Assembly: GCF_028368975.1 (NCBI RefSeq)
Contig: NZ_JAQNDM010000002.1
Coordinates: 744,001 to 808,000, forward strand
Direction: 5' to 3'
DNA: 64,000 nt
Source of the DNA: Stigmatella ashevillena
GTDB taxonomy: Bacteria > Myxococcota > Myxococcia > Myxococcales > Myxococcaceae
Shown: positions 33,408 to 45,328 of the stretch, one piece after another
Position numbering within the stretch: the first letter of the stretch is position 1
Layout of the letters: each line of letters opens with the position of its first letter
Made by a program: the position numbers and the translations under genes
The notes under the pieces: generated by a model
Database searches by the model: none
What the model was told of the DNA's origin: nothing
Seen by the model: only the letters and a program-made list of their open reading frames with translations

Positions 33408-35308
33408 GGCTTCACCTCGGCCAGCGCCGTCACACCCGTGGCCACGTCCGCCACCGAGACGCTCACCCGCTCGGTCTGGCTGCCCGTCAGGGTGAACCGC
33501 GTCCGCCCCTCATGAACCTCCGTGGCCGACGCGCGTCCCGAGGACAGCGCCACGTGGACGGCCCGGTCCAGGAGCACCCGTCCCTTCAAATCCTCGACCC
33601 AATACGTCACCCGCGCCCCTTCCACCTGGAGTTGGACGATGACGGGGACGGCGGGCTGGATCTGCACCTTGCGCACCACCGGCGCGGAGACCAACGGTGG
33701 ATCCTGCGGATACACGAGGCCGCCCTGCGCGAGCACGTGGATCGTCTTGCGGAGGCCCGGCCAGACGCCGTGCACCACTTCGATCTTCCCGGAGCCCGGC
33801 GTGCCCACGTTCACCGTCCCATCCTCGCCCGTGAGCCACTGCTTGCCGCCCAGGAGCAGCGGTTGCTGGGCAATGGGCAGCCCCGCGAGGTCCGAGACGC
33901 CCAGCAAGAGCGCGCCTTCCCAGACCCAGGCGGAGATGCGCGCGGGCTCGGACCCCATCGGACCAAAAGCCCGTGCCGTCACGGCGACTTCTTCCAGAGG
34001 CCCGCGCGGCGGCAGCGTCCAGGTGGCCTGGAACTTCCCGGGCTGCTCCTCGCGAGGGGTGGACATCTCGCCCAGCGGCGCACCGAGCAGCACCTGGGCC
34101 CCGGGGCGCGGCTGGCCGGAGACATCCTGCACGGACACCGACACGGGCAGCTCGGCCCCCAGATAGGCCTGAGCCTGTCCCAGGGACAACGCGAACTGCT
34201 CGGCGGGGCCTTGCACGAGTTGCAACGTCATCTCCTCCAGGGAGTTCCTGCCTCCCTTCGACCATGACGCCAGGATGCGCTCGGATTCGGCGGGCCGCTG
34301 ACGGGGCGCCGTGTAGAGCCACTCGAGCAGCCCTCCCTCGGCGCGCCGGGGGCCCTGGAGCGTTCCATAGCGCGCCTTCGCGGTGGCCCGCGCGTCCGGC
34401 TCGGGCCGCCCCATCGAATCGCTCGCCGCACAGAGGATCCGCGCCCGCGAGCTCCCATCGGCGGGGAGCCGCTGGGGGTTGAGCACACAGGCCAGCCCGT
34501 CTGTCTGGGGCAACCCCAGATCGATGGCCCGGCGCTGGACGTTGCCCGACGGATCCACGATCAACCCCTGGCCGATGCGGTGCCCCGGAGGGACCACCAC
34601 CGGCACCCGGAAGCTCCCGTTGCGGGCCGCCTGCACCGGGCCGTACTTCACCCCCGCGATGACGATGGAGATGTTCGCCTCCGGCTCCGTCTCACCGGGC
34701 AGGTTCACCGCCGCCGCCAGGGGGACAACCACCCTGCCAAAAGCCCCGTGAATGGACTGCGGGTGCGGCCAGGAGGAGAGCGCCACCAGGATGGCCACCT
34801 CCGGGTAGTTCGTCTTCGGCAGCAGGTAACGGGCACGGTAGGTGCCGGGGCCGCTCCGAGACAGCTCCTCCACGCGGCCGACGCTCGCCCGCACCACCGG
34901 CGGGGCACCCGAGTCCTCGGGAGAGCCATCGGGCTGGAGCATCCGCACCGTGAGCGTCGCCTCGGTGTCCCGCCCCTTCACGGGCGCGGCCGGCTCCAGC
35001 GCCAGCTCCACCCGGGAGGCGGGCGGCCCGATCGAATACTGGGCCTGTGCTTGCAGGGTGCCGTCACGGGCCCGCAACACCACGGTCCGGGCGCCCGGCT
35101 TGGGGAGGATCAGAAAGGAGCGCAGCGGCGCAGGCGCTGGTTCAGGACGCACCTCGGCCTCATCGGCCATCAGCGTGGGCGCGGACAGAGGGCCAGGCAC
35201 ACCCGAGGCATCGCGGCGCACAAGGGCCACGGTGAAGCCCTCCGGCGGCACGGCTTCGGAGGGCCCGAGAATGTCGAGCGTCTCCGCCAGCGCGGCGGGA
35301 CCGAGCAA
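33404..35308 (-). CDS. Secreted Ig-like repeat protein
   Basis: At least 634 aa. The body is built of beta-sandwich-like units (VVLRARDGTLQAQAQYSIG, VRASVGRVEELSRSGPGTYRARYLLP, GPVQAARNGSFRVPVVVPPGHRIGQG, VTARAFGPMG). These resemble bacterial Ig/invasin-type domains that guard against or bind surface ligands. The only canonical start is a TTG at 35308 inside the signal peptide; a rare CTG at 35338 would give the better N-terminus NRLVPVLLLLLGPAALA, so the true protein is probably longer. Coupled by a 4-base overlap to the barrel gene, suggesting a secreted partner of that protein. Confidence 0.75.
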   Translation of the reverse strand: MLGPAALAETLDILGPSEAVPPEGFTVALVRRDASGVPGPLSAPTLMADEAEVRPEPAPAPLRSFLILPKPGARTVVLRARDGTLQAQAQYSIGPPASRVELALEPAAPVKGRDTEATLTVRMLQPDGSPEDSGAPPVVRASVGRVEELSRSGPGTYRARYLLPKTNYPEVAILVALSSWPHPQSIHGAFGRVVVPLAAAVNLPGETEPEANISIVIAGVKYGPVQAARNGSFRVPVVVPPGHRIGQGLIVDPSGNVQRRAIDLGLPQTDGLACVLNPQRLPADGSSRARILCAASDSMGRPEPDARATAKARYGTLQGPRRAEGGLLEWLYTAPRQRPAESERILASWSKGGRNSLEEMTLQLVQGPAEQFALSLGQAQAYLGAELPVSVSVQDVSGQPRPGAQVLLGAPLGEMSTPREEQPGKFQATWTLPPRGPLEEVAVTARAFGPMGSEPARISAWVWEGALLLGVSDLAGLPIAQQPLLLGGKQWLTGEDGTVNVGTPGSGKIEVVHGVWPGLRKTIHVLAQGGLVYPQDPPLVSAPVVRKVQIQPAVPVIVQLQVEGARVTYWVEDLKGRVLLDRAVHVALSSGRASATEVHEGRTRFTLTGSQTERVSVSVADVATGVTALAEVKP

Positions 35309-35377
35309 CAGAAGCAGGACAGGGACGAGCCGGTTCAGAGCCTTGGACTCTACAAGCTCTCCGGGATCATCGAAATC

Positions 35378-37033
35378 CTATCGTGCAGTCCGCGAGGATC
35401 TCCGGGGGCGCGCGGGCACCGGCACACGCCGGGGCCACGCCCAAAACGCCATCCCCAGCAACACGCCCAGGGTGAACAGTCCACTGCCTCCCTGGCTACA
35501 GCCGGCACGGGCTACCTCGGACGTCTCCTCCACGACCACCGCCCCTCTGGGTCCGGAAGGCACCCACACCTGAGGCATGACGCTCGTGCCCAGAAAGAGT
35601 TCATCGCCCTCGAACGGATCCTGACCGCGCGGGGTGCCCTCCGGGTCCGCATAGAGGCGCATGCGGAACGACCCTCCCGAGGGCCCATCAATGATCGCCT
35701 CCAGACGAACGCGGCCATCCATCGTCACGCGCTGTGCCACGAGCGGGGACTCCCTCTGGAACGCCTGGGGCTCCAGCACGGCGATGTCGTTGATCTTCAC
35801 CCAGCCCAGCGAGGTCGCCACCCCGGCGTAACCATTGTCCACACACAGCAGGCCCTTGCCGGACGCGGGGAACAGGGCCTGGAACTTCTGGGGGGCGCCA
35901 CTGAAGCGCCTCAATGTCACGGAGGACAACAACGCGCGGCTCCCGGGCTCCGCGCACACTTCCTCTGGTGTCGGTAAGAGCGGGGGGGCGTCTTCTTCCG
36001 GGCCACCCGGCAACTGGAAGGTCAACGCGCGCACGTCGAACCCGTTCTCCTGCGTGCTCCACAGCACGTGGACCAGACCGTTTTCATCCACGCTGATGTC
36101 GTTGAGGTGCTCGCTCCGCAGCGTGGCGGTGAGGGCGTAGAGCGTCTGCGTCTTCATGTCGAAGAGCATGATGTCGGTGTTGAGGCCCCGCGCCGACGGA
36201 TCCTGCCGCTCGAAGGCCATCAACGAGCCGCTGAGCATGGGGTTGGCATCCAGACCGGGAAGCGCCAGGCGGTACTCCGGTCCACCCCCAACGGCCTGCC
36301 AGTAGATGTCCTGGGTGGGCAGGCCCTGCTCGAGGCGGGTGCTCGTGTAGACGACCACCTGGCCATTGGTCTGGGGCTGAGACTCATCCCCCTGGGAACC
36401 CGTCAGCGCCCGCGTCTCAAACCCCTCCTTGCCCGCCACCGCCATCCAGATGTCACATGCGGTCTCCCGCACACACTTCGTCCAGACGATGACCCGGCCA
36501 TCCGCGCTCACCGCGGGCGAGCGATCCAGTAGCGAATCGTTCGTCAGGCGCGTGAGGACCCCGGTCTCCAGATCAAACGTGGCGATCTCGGGCTGCAAGG
36601 CGCGCGGCTCGAACGAGTAGTCCTGCCACACCAGGGTGCGATGGCCGATGACCGCCCCCCGCCGGTGGGCCCCCATTTGAGGGGCAATCTCCACCGCGGG
36701 CCCGCCCTTCTTCAGATCGTAGGTGAAGATGGCGCTCGTCAGCAGCACCCGCGTGAACACCACCGAGTCGCCGCTCACATCCGCGACGACGTCATACGCG
36801 CTGCTGCCGGGAATCGTCCCTTCCTGGCCGGTGGACAGCTCGTGCCAGCGGACCTCGCTCATTCCCTGGGCTTTGTGCGTGTACACGACCCGGGAGCCGC
36901 TCACATGCGGCTCGAACTGGTTTCCAGGCCCCGAATTCACCACCCGGCGCAGGCCCGACAGCGGCGCGCCCATGCCTCCGGCCAGGGCCACCCCGGGCAG
37001 CACGCTCAACAAAACCATCAGCAGTCTAAACAT
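35378..37033 (-). CDS. TolB-like beta-propeller protein with MYXO-CTERM-like tail
   Basis: 551 aa. Signal peptide MFRLLMVLLSVLPGVALA. Residues 30-330 consist of PD40/WD40-like blades (PHVSGSRVVYTHKA, DVSGDSVVFTR, SPAVSADGRVIVWTK, ESQPQTNGQVVVYTST). Then a less clear domain with RVTMDGRVRLEAIIDG, and a C-terminal AGCSQGGSGLFTLGVLLGMAFWAWPRR followed by Arg/Pro residues, a MYXO-CTERM-like sorting signal. Likely anchored at the envelope and binding a partner through the propeller. It lies between the FecR-domain gene and the Ig-like protein gene, all in one orientation. Confidence 0.82.
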   Translation of the reverse strand: MFRLLMVLLSVLPGVALAGGMGAPLSGLRRVVNSGPGNQFEPHVSGSRVVYTHKAQGMSEVRWHELSTGQEGTIPGSSAYDVVADVSGDSVVFTRVLLTSAIFTYDLKKGGPAVEIAPQMGAHRRGAVIGHRTLVWQDYSFEPRALQPEIATFDLETGVLTRLTNDSLLDRSPAVSADGRVIVWTKCVRETACDIWMAVAGKEGFETRALTGSQGDESQPQTNGQVVVYTSTRLEQGLPTQDIYWQAVGGGPEYRLALPGLDANPMLSGSLMAFERQDPSARGLNTDIMLFDMKTQTLYALTATLRSEHLNDISVDENGLVHVLWSTQENGFDVRALTFQLPGGPEEDAPPLLPTPEEVCAEPGSRALLSSVTLRRFSGAPQKFQALFPASGKGLLCVDNGYAGVATSLGWVKINDIAVLEPQAFQRESPLVAQRVTMDGRVRLEAIIDGPSGGSFRMRLYADPEGTPRGQDPFEGDELFLGTSVMPQVWVPSGPRGAVVVEETSEVARAGCSQGGSGLFTLGVLLGMAFWAWPRRVPVPARPRRSSRTAR

Positions 37034-37096
37034 GGAAAACCTCTACAACGAGGTATCCATTACAGCCTAGGCATTCCTTTCCCGCAGAGCAATACT

Positions 37097-38083
37097 TTAT
37101 GGACTCTCCGTCTGGGTCGGGGCGGGGGGGGCTGAGGAATTGCCCCAGGGGAGATCCACCTTGAGCTTTTTGGGAGGGCTGGTGTCGACCTTGAAATAGT
37201 GACCTTCCTCTTGCTCCGTCCCGCCCACGGAGGAGGCGCGGAGCTGCACGAAGTTCTCCCCCTCCTTGAGCTCCACGATGCGCTCGAACTTCCCATCCGG
37301 CCCCGGGTAGAAGTGCTGGCCGCCCACCTGCAGACGGCTGCCGGGAACGACCTCTCCGGAGATCTTGATGCGGCGCTGGTTTCGCCGGCCGTCGGGCCAG
37401 GCCACCTTGCGCAGCAGGCTGGTGGGCACGGGCGCGGGCTCTGACGGACCTCCGCTGGTGGGCGTCACCACGGACTGCTGGCCGGCCCGGACGATGACCA
37501 CCTTGCCTCTGCCCAGAAACGTGACTTCGCCCTCGCGGGCCCCCACCGCCACGGTGCCGGCCCCGTCATTGCTCATGGTGAAGGTACCGGCGGTGGTGCG
37601 CGCGAGCGCGTCACTGTTCGCCGCCTTCACTTCGAAGGTGTGCCGCTTGCCCGGGCGCACGGTGGCCGTCGCCATACCGGTCTCGAGCAGAACGCGGGAC
37701 AGCTCGTCCGTCAGCGAATCCACGGACACCTCGGTGCCGGCCCCCATGAGGACCTCCACCTCCTCGTCACCAATGATGACCGCGGAGGAGCTGTCCTGGG
37801 TGCGCACCGCATCCGTGGGATGAAGCGCCTCGCCGGCCTGGGCCGCCGCCCATGCGCCCCCCCCTCGCCGCACCTCCACGGTGCCCTCCACCTTCTGGAG
37901 GGAGAGCTGGACCGGCTTGCTCGGGGCGGGGACCTCCACCACAGGCGGCGGAGGGGGAACCCGGACCGGGGGCGGAGGCGGCTCTCGAAGGAAGACGAAA
38001 TATCCGATCGGCAGGGCTGCCAGGATCAGCGCGAGTCCGAGGAGGAAGGGCGCCTGGCGCCTGACGTTCTGAGATCCAGCCAT
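37097..38083 (-). CDS. FecR-domain membrane protein
   Basis: 328 aa. A single transmembrane helix near the N-terminus (APFLLGLALILAALPIGYFVFL) is followed by a Pro-rich linker and a FecR-type domain (about residues 60-190): VEGTVEVRRGGGAWAAAQAGEALHPTDAVRTQ, then EVLMGAGTEVSVDS, and GTVAVGAREGEVTFLGRGKVVIVRAGQQSVV. The C-terminal part is an Ig-like or FHA-unrelated beta domain (RIKISGEVVPGSRLQVGGQHFYPGPDGKFE). FecR proteins classically signal to sigma factors, but here no sigma factor is adjacent, and the domain may serve as periplasmic assembly scaffold. Located between a sensor kinase gene and the envelope-protein genes. Confidence 0.85.
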   Translation of the reverse strand: MAGSQNVRRQAPFLLGLALILAALPIGYFVFLREPPPPPVRVPPPPPVVEVPAPSKPVQLSLQKVEGTVEVRRGGGAWAAAQAGEALHPTDAVRTQDSSSAVIIGDEEVEVLMGAGTEVSVDSLTDELSRVLLETGMATATVRPGKRHTFEVKAANSDALARTTAGTFTMSNDGAGTVAVGAREGEVTFLGRGKVVIVRAGQQSVVTPTSGGPSEPAPVPTSLLRKVAWPDGRRNQRRIKISGEVVPGSRLQVGGQHFYPGPDGKFERIVELKEGENFVQLRASSVGGTEQEEGHYFKVDTSPPKKLKVDLPWGNSSAPPAPTQTESP

Positions 38084-38118
38084 TGCGTACCGCAGGGTAT
38101 CTCACGAAGCCGTGCGGC

Positions 38119-39953
<1,835 letters not shown>

Positions 39954-39957
<4 letters not shown>

Positions 39958-42900
39958 CCGGTGATGATCCGGCTCTCCTGCTCGCGATCGCTGCGCAGGT
40001 AGATGGACCCCTGAATGGCCTTTGCCCGCTTCTTCATGTCCGCGGCGCGGCGCGCCAGCTCGGCATGATCCTGCGTCACCCCGTCGCTCATCACCGCCAC
40101 GATGGAGACGCTCATGATGGGGAACTTGCGCTTCTCGCCAAAGCGGTCCTCCGCCTCGATGTGTCCCCGCTCTCGGTCCTGCCGGTCGTAGTAAAGCGGG
40201 ATGATCCGGTCGAAGGCCTCGATGGCCCGCTGGCAGATGCGATCCACGGACTCCGGAGACGAGATGAAGACGAAGTCGTCGCCCGCGACGTGGCCCAGGA
40301 AGTCTCCCTGAGCGCCCTCCTGCGCGAAGATCTCCCTCAACAGATCGCCCGTCTGACGCACCACGCCGTCGGCCTTTGCGAACCCATAGTAGTCGTTGTA
40401 GGCCTTGAGGTTGTCCAGATCGAGGTAGCAGAACGCGAAGGGCCTGCGGGCCATCAACCGGCGCTGCACCTCACGCTCGATGGCGTTGGAGCCCGGCAGC
40501 TGCGTGGTGGGCGAGGCGCTCAGCTCCTGCTCCTTGCGCCGCAGCACGCTCTCCACCCGCGCGCCCAGCTCCAGCGCATCGAACGGCTTGGTGATGTAGT
40601 CGTCTCCGCCCAGCTTCAGGGCGCGGATCTTCAAGGCCGTCTCCGCCCGGGCGGAGATGAAGATGACGGAGATGTGGCCACTGGCGCGCTCGGCTTTGAT
40701 CTCCTCGATGAAGACGAAGCCATCCCCGTCCGGCAAGCTCACATCCAGGAGGATGACGTCCGGGCGGCGCTCACGCAGGGAGCGGCGGGCCTCCTCCAGC
40801 GAGCCGGCCACCGCCACCTCGAAGCCCAGGCTGGCGAGCACCTCGGAGCAGATGCTGCCGATCTTCGGATCGTCGTCCACAACGAGCACGCGCCCGTGCT
40901 GCTGGCCGGTGCGGCCCCGCACCAGCGAATCCACCGTGGCCAGCAGCTTGTCGGCCATCAACGGGCGCAACAGGAAGGCATCCGCGCCCGAGCGGAACGC
41001 GCGCTGCCGCTCATCGAACGAAGAGGTGACGAGCAGCGGGGTCCGCCGTGTCTCCGGATCATGCCGGAGGATCTCCGCCAGCCGCAGCCCGTCCACATCC
41101 GGCAGCCGCACCGCCACCAGGATGGCGTCCGGGTGGGAGTTGCGGGCCACGCTGATGCCCTCCTCCGCGGAGCCCGCCAGCCGCACGGCATACCCGCGGC
41201 TCAGCAGCAGCCCTTTAATGATGTAGCCCAGCTCCACCTCGCCCTCGATGACGAGCATCCGCCCGCGAGGCTCGGGGCGCTTGGGGGCTCCCTGGGAGAG
41301 GGGGGACGTCTCGCTGCCCTCGGCCTTGAGGTACTCGGCCGGCGGCTCCACCGGCATCACGGTGACGAAGCGCACCCCGTCATGGCTCGGCTCGCACCAG
41401 ATGCGCCCGCCGTGGGCCTCGACGATGTGGCGGCAGATGGCCAGCCCCAGCCCTGTGCCCCGCACGGTGCGGTTGGAGGGGGTGCGGGCCTGCTCGAAGC
41501 GATCGAAGATGCGCTCCAGGCTCTCCTCGGCGATGGGCTCGCCGCTGTTCCAGCAGGAGAGCGCCACGTGGCCGGGCAGGGCCGAGGTGGCCCGCAGCTC
41601 CAGCCGGACCTCTCCCCCCTCCGGGGTGAACTTCACCGCGTTGGTCAGCAGGTTGTTGAGCACCTGGTTGACGCGGGAGGGATCCGCCAGCATGCGCAGC
41701 CCATGCTGGGGCAGCGTCATGAGCACCTTCACGCCCCGTTCCTGGAAGGCCGGTCCGTACTTCTCGGCCGCCCGCCGCACCAGCTCGTCCAGGTACGTCA
41801 GCTCGAAGTTCATCCGCAGCCGGCCCTTGGCGAACTTCGCCAGGTCCAGCAGGTCATCCACGAGCGAGTTGAGCTTCTCCGTGGATTCGCGCGCCATGAA
41901 CAGGTAGCGCTGCTGCTTCTCGTTGATGTCTCCGGCCAGGAAGTTGAGCACCAGGTCCAGCGCGCCGGAGATGGAGGTGAGCGGGGTGCGCAGCTCGTGG
42001 CTCACCATGGAGACGAACTCGTCCTTGCGCTCCTCCAGCATCTTCTGCTCGGTGACGTCGCGCAGGACGACGCACACGCCCTTGAGCGTGCCGCGCGCAT
42101 CGTTCACCGGCGTCACCGTACATTGGATGTGCCGGTCGAACAGCTCCACTTCCTCCTGGAGCATCTGCGAGCCGCTGTACTCCCAACCCCGGATGAGCTC
42201 CGAGGGCTGGAAGCCCAGGCGCTCCTCGAGCATCTGCCCGGTGAGCGCCGTGGAGTCCTCGCCCACGCGCAAGAGGCGCCGCGCGGCGGGATTGATGACG
42301 ACGATGGCGTTCTGCTCGTCGGTGAGCAGCACGCCATCGGCCATGGCCTCCACCATGCGCTCGATGCGCCGGCGGGCCTCCTCCTCGACGGCGCGCAGGG
42401 ACTGGATGGCATCCGCGGTCTGGTTGGCCAGCGTGTCCAGGAGCACCCCGTCGTCCTCGGTGAACGCCTGGAGGCGCTGGGAGAACAGGGACAGCATGCC
42501 CACGGGACGGCCGCCCGCCACCAGGGACACGGTGAGCTGGCTGGGGTACACGGCCGGCGCGCTGGCATCCTGCGAGATGGTGCCCGTCACCCGCGTGGTG
42601 AGCCGGTCCTCGGGCAGAAGCTGGCCCGAGCTGCGCCGGTAGGCCCCCAGCATGGACTCCTTGACGCCCAAGAGGGCCTTCTCGCCCACCGTGCCCAGAC
42701 AGCGCAGGCGCAGGATGGCGCTGCGCGAGTCATCCGGGGCGATCAGCGCCGCGCCACAGTCGTACGGCAGCACGCGCGCCACCGCGCTCAGCACCCGGTC
42801 GATGATGGCCTCGTAGCTCGGCGGGTCCGAGGCGCTCGCCCGGCTGACCTCATAGAGGACGAAGAGGGCCTCCACGCGCTGGTGGAGCTGGCGCAGCAGC

Positions 42901-43295
42901 CGCTCCTTGTCGCGGCGCAGCTGGGTGTACTCCACCGCGTTCTTCACGGTGATGAGGAGATCATTCACCTCCCAGGGCTTGGTGATGTAGCGGTACACCT
43001 GCCCCTGGTTGATGGCGGCGATGATGTCCTCGGGATCCGTGTACCCGGTGAGCAGCAGCGCGGTGACATCCACCCCCTCTGCCCGGGCGGCGGCCACCAG
43101 CTCGATGCCCGTCATCTCGGGCATCCGCTGATCCGTGACGAGAACATCTACCGTCTGGGTCCTCAGAATGGACAGCGCTTCCTGGCCGGAAGTGGCTGTG
43201 AGGACGCGGTACTGGCGCTGGAACATCCGCACGAGGATGTCCAGCACGTCCGCCTCGTCATCGACGAGAAGCAGGGTGTGTCGGAGTTCGGACAA
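39954..43295 (-). CDS. Hybrid histidine kinase REC-GAF-PAS-HisKA-HATPase-REC-REC-GGDEF
   Basis: 1113 aa soluble protein. Receiver 1 (Asp55, LVTDQRMPEMTG), GAF (about 145-300), PAS (about 310-425), HisKA (SHELRTPLTSISGALD) and HATPase with N box NQVLNNLLTNAVKFTP, variant G1 NSGEPI and G2 GTGLGLAICRHI. Receiver 2 is degenerate: VDDE is IEGE and the Asp position reads V-A-V-R-L-P-D. Receiver 3 is intact (ILLDVSLPD). The final GGDEF domain reads A-G-D-D-F and lacks the RxxD inhibitory-site Arg, so cyclase activity is doubtful. The order recalls Myxococcus SgmT, whose GGDEF domain serves as a c-di-GMP receptor; I cannot confirm orthology. Confidence 0.92.
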
Positions 43296-43409
43296 GGGCC
43301 TGTAATTCTACGCTGAGATCACCAACGCGTCTCAAGAGATCTCACCGGGGCTGACGCGGAAGGAGAGATGCAGAGGGGGGGCTCGCCTACCTGCCAGAAG
43401 GGGTTGACT

Positions 43410-43426
43410 CTACACGTCTGTTCAGG
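43410..43426 (+). promoter_or_regulatory. LexA box upstream of lexA
   Basis: CTACACGTCTGTTCAGG matches, at all 17 positions, the LexA-binding motif reported for Myxococcus xanthus (CTRHAMRYBYGTTCAGS, recalled). It directly follows TTGACT (43404-43409), a good -35 element, and is 74 bases before the lexA start, so LexA would block its own promoter. Confidence 0.85.
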
Positions 43427-43499
43427 AAGCATGGACACTGAAAGCCTGTTGCCCTCATGAGGCACCGAGCCGGGGACCGGCCGAGGAAGGAAGCGGGGC

Positions 43500-44165
43500 A
43501 TGGAAGAGCTGACCGACCGCCAGCGCGAGATACTGTCCTTCATCGTCAAGGAGACGGAGTTACGGGGGTTTCCGCCCACCATCCGTGAAATTGGCGAGCA
43601 GATGGACATCCGTTCGACCAACGGCGTGAACGATCACCTCAAGGCGCTGGAGCGCAAGGGGTACCTCAACCGGGGTGAGCAGCAGAGCCGCTCCCTGGTG
43701 CCCACCAAGCGGGCCCGGCTGCTGCTGGGCCTGGGGGCCAAGAAGGACTCGGGCATGGTGGAGGTGCCGCTCCTGGGCAAGGTGGCCGCGGGCGCCCCGC
43801 TGCTGGCCCAGGAGAACATGGAGGACTCGGTCAAGATCGACAGCTTCCTGCTCGGGGGCGCTGGGGGCCGCGAGGTCTTCGCCCTGCGCGTCAAAGGGCA
43901 GTCGATGATCGACGACGGCATCCACGACGGGGATTACCTGTTCGTGCGCAAGACGCCCTCCGCGCAGCCGGGGGACATCGTCGTGGCGCTCATCGAGGAC
44001 GAGGCGACGGTGAAGCGCTACTACCCGGAAGGCGAGCGCATCCGGTTCCAGCCGGCCAATGCCACCATGTCGCCCATCTACGTGAACAAGGCCGACTTCC
44101 GCTCGACGATGCTGCTGGGCCTCGTCGTCGGGGTGTACCGGAAGCTGCCCGGCGGCCGAAACTGA
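43500..44165 (+). CDS. lexA: SOS-response repressor LexA
   Basis: 221 aa. N-terminal winged-helix DNA-binding domain ([15 protein letters not shown] ... [32 protein letters not shown]). The cleavage site is Ala97-Gly98 in KVAAGAPLL. The catalytic pair is Ser135 ([11 protein letters not shown]) and Lys172 (EATVKRYY) of the S24 self-cleavage domain. RecA filaments trigger self-cleavage and derepression of DNA-repair genes. The gene has a LexA box in its promoter, indicating autoregulation, and converges with the TPR lipoprotein gene 12 bases downstream. Confidence 0.98.
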   Translation: MEELTDRQREILSFIVKETELRGFPPTIREIGEQMDIRSTNGVNDHLKALERKGYLNRGEQQSRSLVPTKRARLLLGLGAKKDSGMVEVPLLGKVAAGAPLLAQENMEDSVKIDSFLLGGAGGREVFALRVKGQSMIDDGIHDGDYLFVRKTPSAQPGDIVVALIEDEATVKRYYPEGERIRFQPANATMSPIYVNKADFRSTMLLGLVVGVYRKLPGGRN

Positions 44166-44176
44166 GCCCTTGCCCC

Positions 44177-45313
44177 TCAGGGGCAGCTGACCCCGCTGCC
44201 CCCCTTGCCCGTGACCCGGGCACAGGCTGCTTGTAACAATTCGGTGTCCTTCAGCTCGCGGGCCAGGCGGGCGGTGCGCAGTTGCAGGGGCACCTCCCCC
44301 GCGTTGTCCGGCTCGGCGGCGAGGGCCCCGAGGATGCGCAACGCATCCGGCTTGCGGCCGAAGGTGATGAGCAGCTCGGCCAGCTCGCTCAGCTCCCGCA
44401 CATCCGAGCCCGACACGCTCTCCAGGGCGAGCGCCAGCTCCTCCTCGGCGGCCTTCTGATCCTTGCGGGCCAGGTGAAGCCGGGCCAGCGACACGTGGAC
44501 GATGGCGCGGTTCTTCACCCGCAGGGACTCGCGGAAGGCGGCCTGGGCATCATCGGTCTTCCCCTGGCGCAGGCGGATCTCCCCCACCAGCTCCCACAGG
44601 GACGGATCCTTGGGCGAGCGGGTGGCGGCGTCGCGGTAGGCCGTGGCGGCCTCGTCCAAGTGGCCGGCGCGAACCTGTTCGTCGCCCAGCGCGGTGAGCA
44701 CCTCCGGGGAGCGGATGCCTTGCCCGGTGGACTTCTGGAGCAGGGCGAGGGCCTCGGCGTGCTGGTTGTTGCCCTGGAGGACTTCCACGGCCCGCATCAG
44801 CAGCGCGGGCTTCAGGGAGTCGGGGCTGGCCTGGGCGGCGAGCGTGAAGTGGCGCACGGCCTCCTCCTGCTCCCGGCGCTTGAGGTGGAGCTCTCCGAGC
44901 TGCTCCAGCGCATTGAAATCCTGGGGATAGAGGGCCACGGCCTTGAGCAGCGAGGCGCGGGCCTCTTCGTCCTTGCCAAGCTGGGCCTGGATGAAGCCCA
45001 TGCGGCTCCAGGTGGTGGAGCGCTTGGGATCGACCAGGAGCGCGGCCTCGAAACTCGTGAGGGCCTCCTCGAACTTGCCCATGGAGAGGTAGATCTCCCC
45101 GATGGCGGCGGGCAGGCGGGGATCGGCCGGGGCGTATTGCTTCATCTCATTGAAGGACAGAAGCGCCTGGTCGAACTGACCCTGAAGGTACTCGGTGGAG
45201 CCCTTGACGTAGAGCCCCTCGGCCCGGTCCTTGGCGGAGATCTTCGGGGTGTCGTCACACGCCGTGGCAGCGAGCAGGGCGAGCAGCGGCAAGAGGCGCG
45301 AGCGTGAGGACAT
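44177..45313 (-). CDS. TPR-repeat lipoprotein
   Basis: 378 aa. Signal peptide LLPLLALLAATAC with a lipobox T-A-C at Cys19. About eight tetratricopeptide repeats follow: GLYVKGSTEYLQGQFDQALLSFNEMKQYAP, AIGEIYLSMGKFEEALTSFEAALLVDP, TALGDEQVRAGHLDEAATAYRDAATRSP, VGEIRLRQGKTDDAQAAFRESL and others. TPR lipoproteins usually serve as scaffolds for outer-membrane or secretion complexes. Last gene of the eno-surE-M23-OMP operon, 15 bases after the OMP gene, suggesting an envelope-assembly function. Confidence 0.88.
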   Translation of the reverse strand: MSSRSRLLPLLALLAATACDDTPKISAKDRAEGLYVKGSTEYLQGQFDQALLSFNEMKQYAPADPRLPAAIGEIYLSMGKFEEALTSFEAALLVDPKRSTTWSRMGFIQAQLGKDEEARASLLKAVALYPQDFNALEQLGELHLKRREQEEAVRHFTLAAQASPDSLKPALLMRAVEVLQGNNQHAEALALLQKSTGQGIRSPEVLTALGDEQVRAGHLDEAATAYRDAATRSPKDPSLWELVGEIRLRQGKTDDAQAAFRESLRVKNRAIVHVSLARLHLARKDQKAAEEELALALESVSGSDVRELSELAELLITFGRKPDALRILGALAAEPDNAGEVPLQLRTARLARELKDTELLQAACARVTGKGGSGVSCP

Positions 45314-45328
45314 GAAGAGGCTCCGGAC

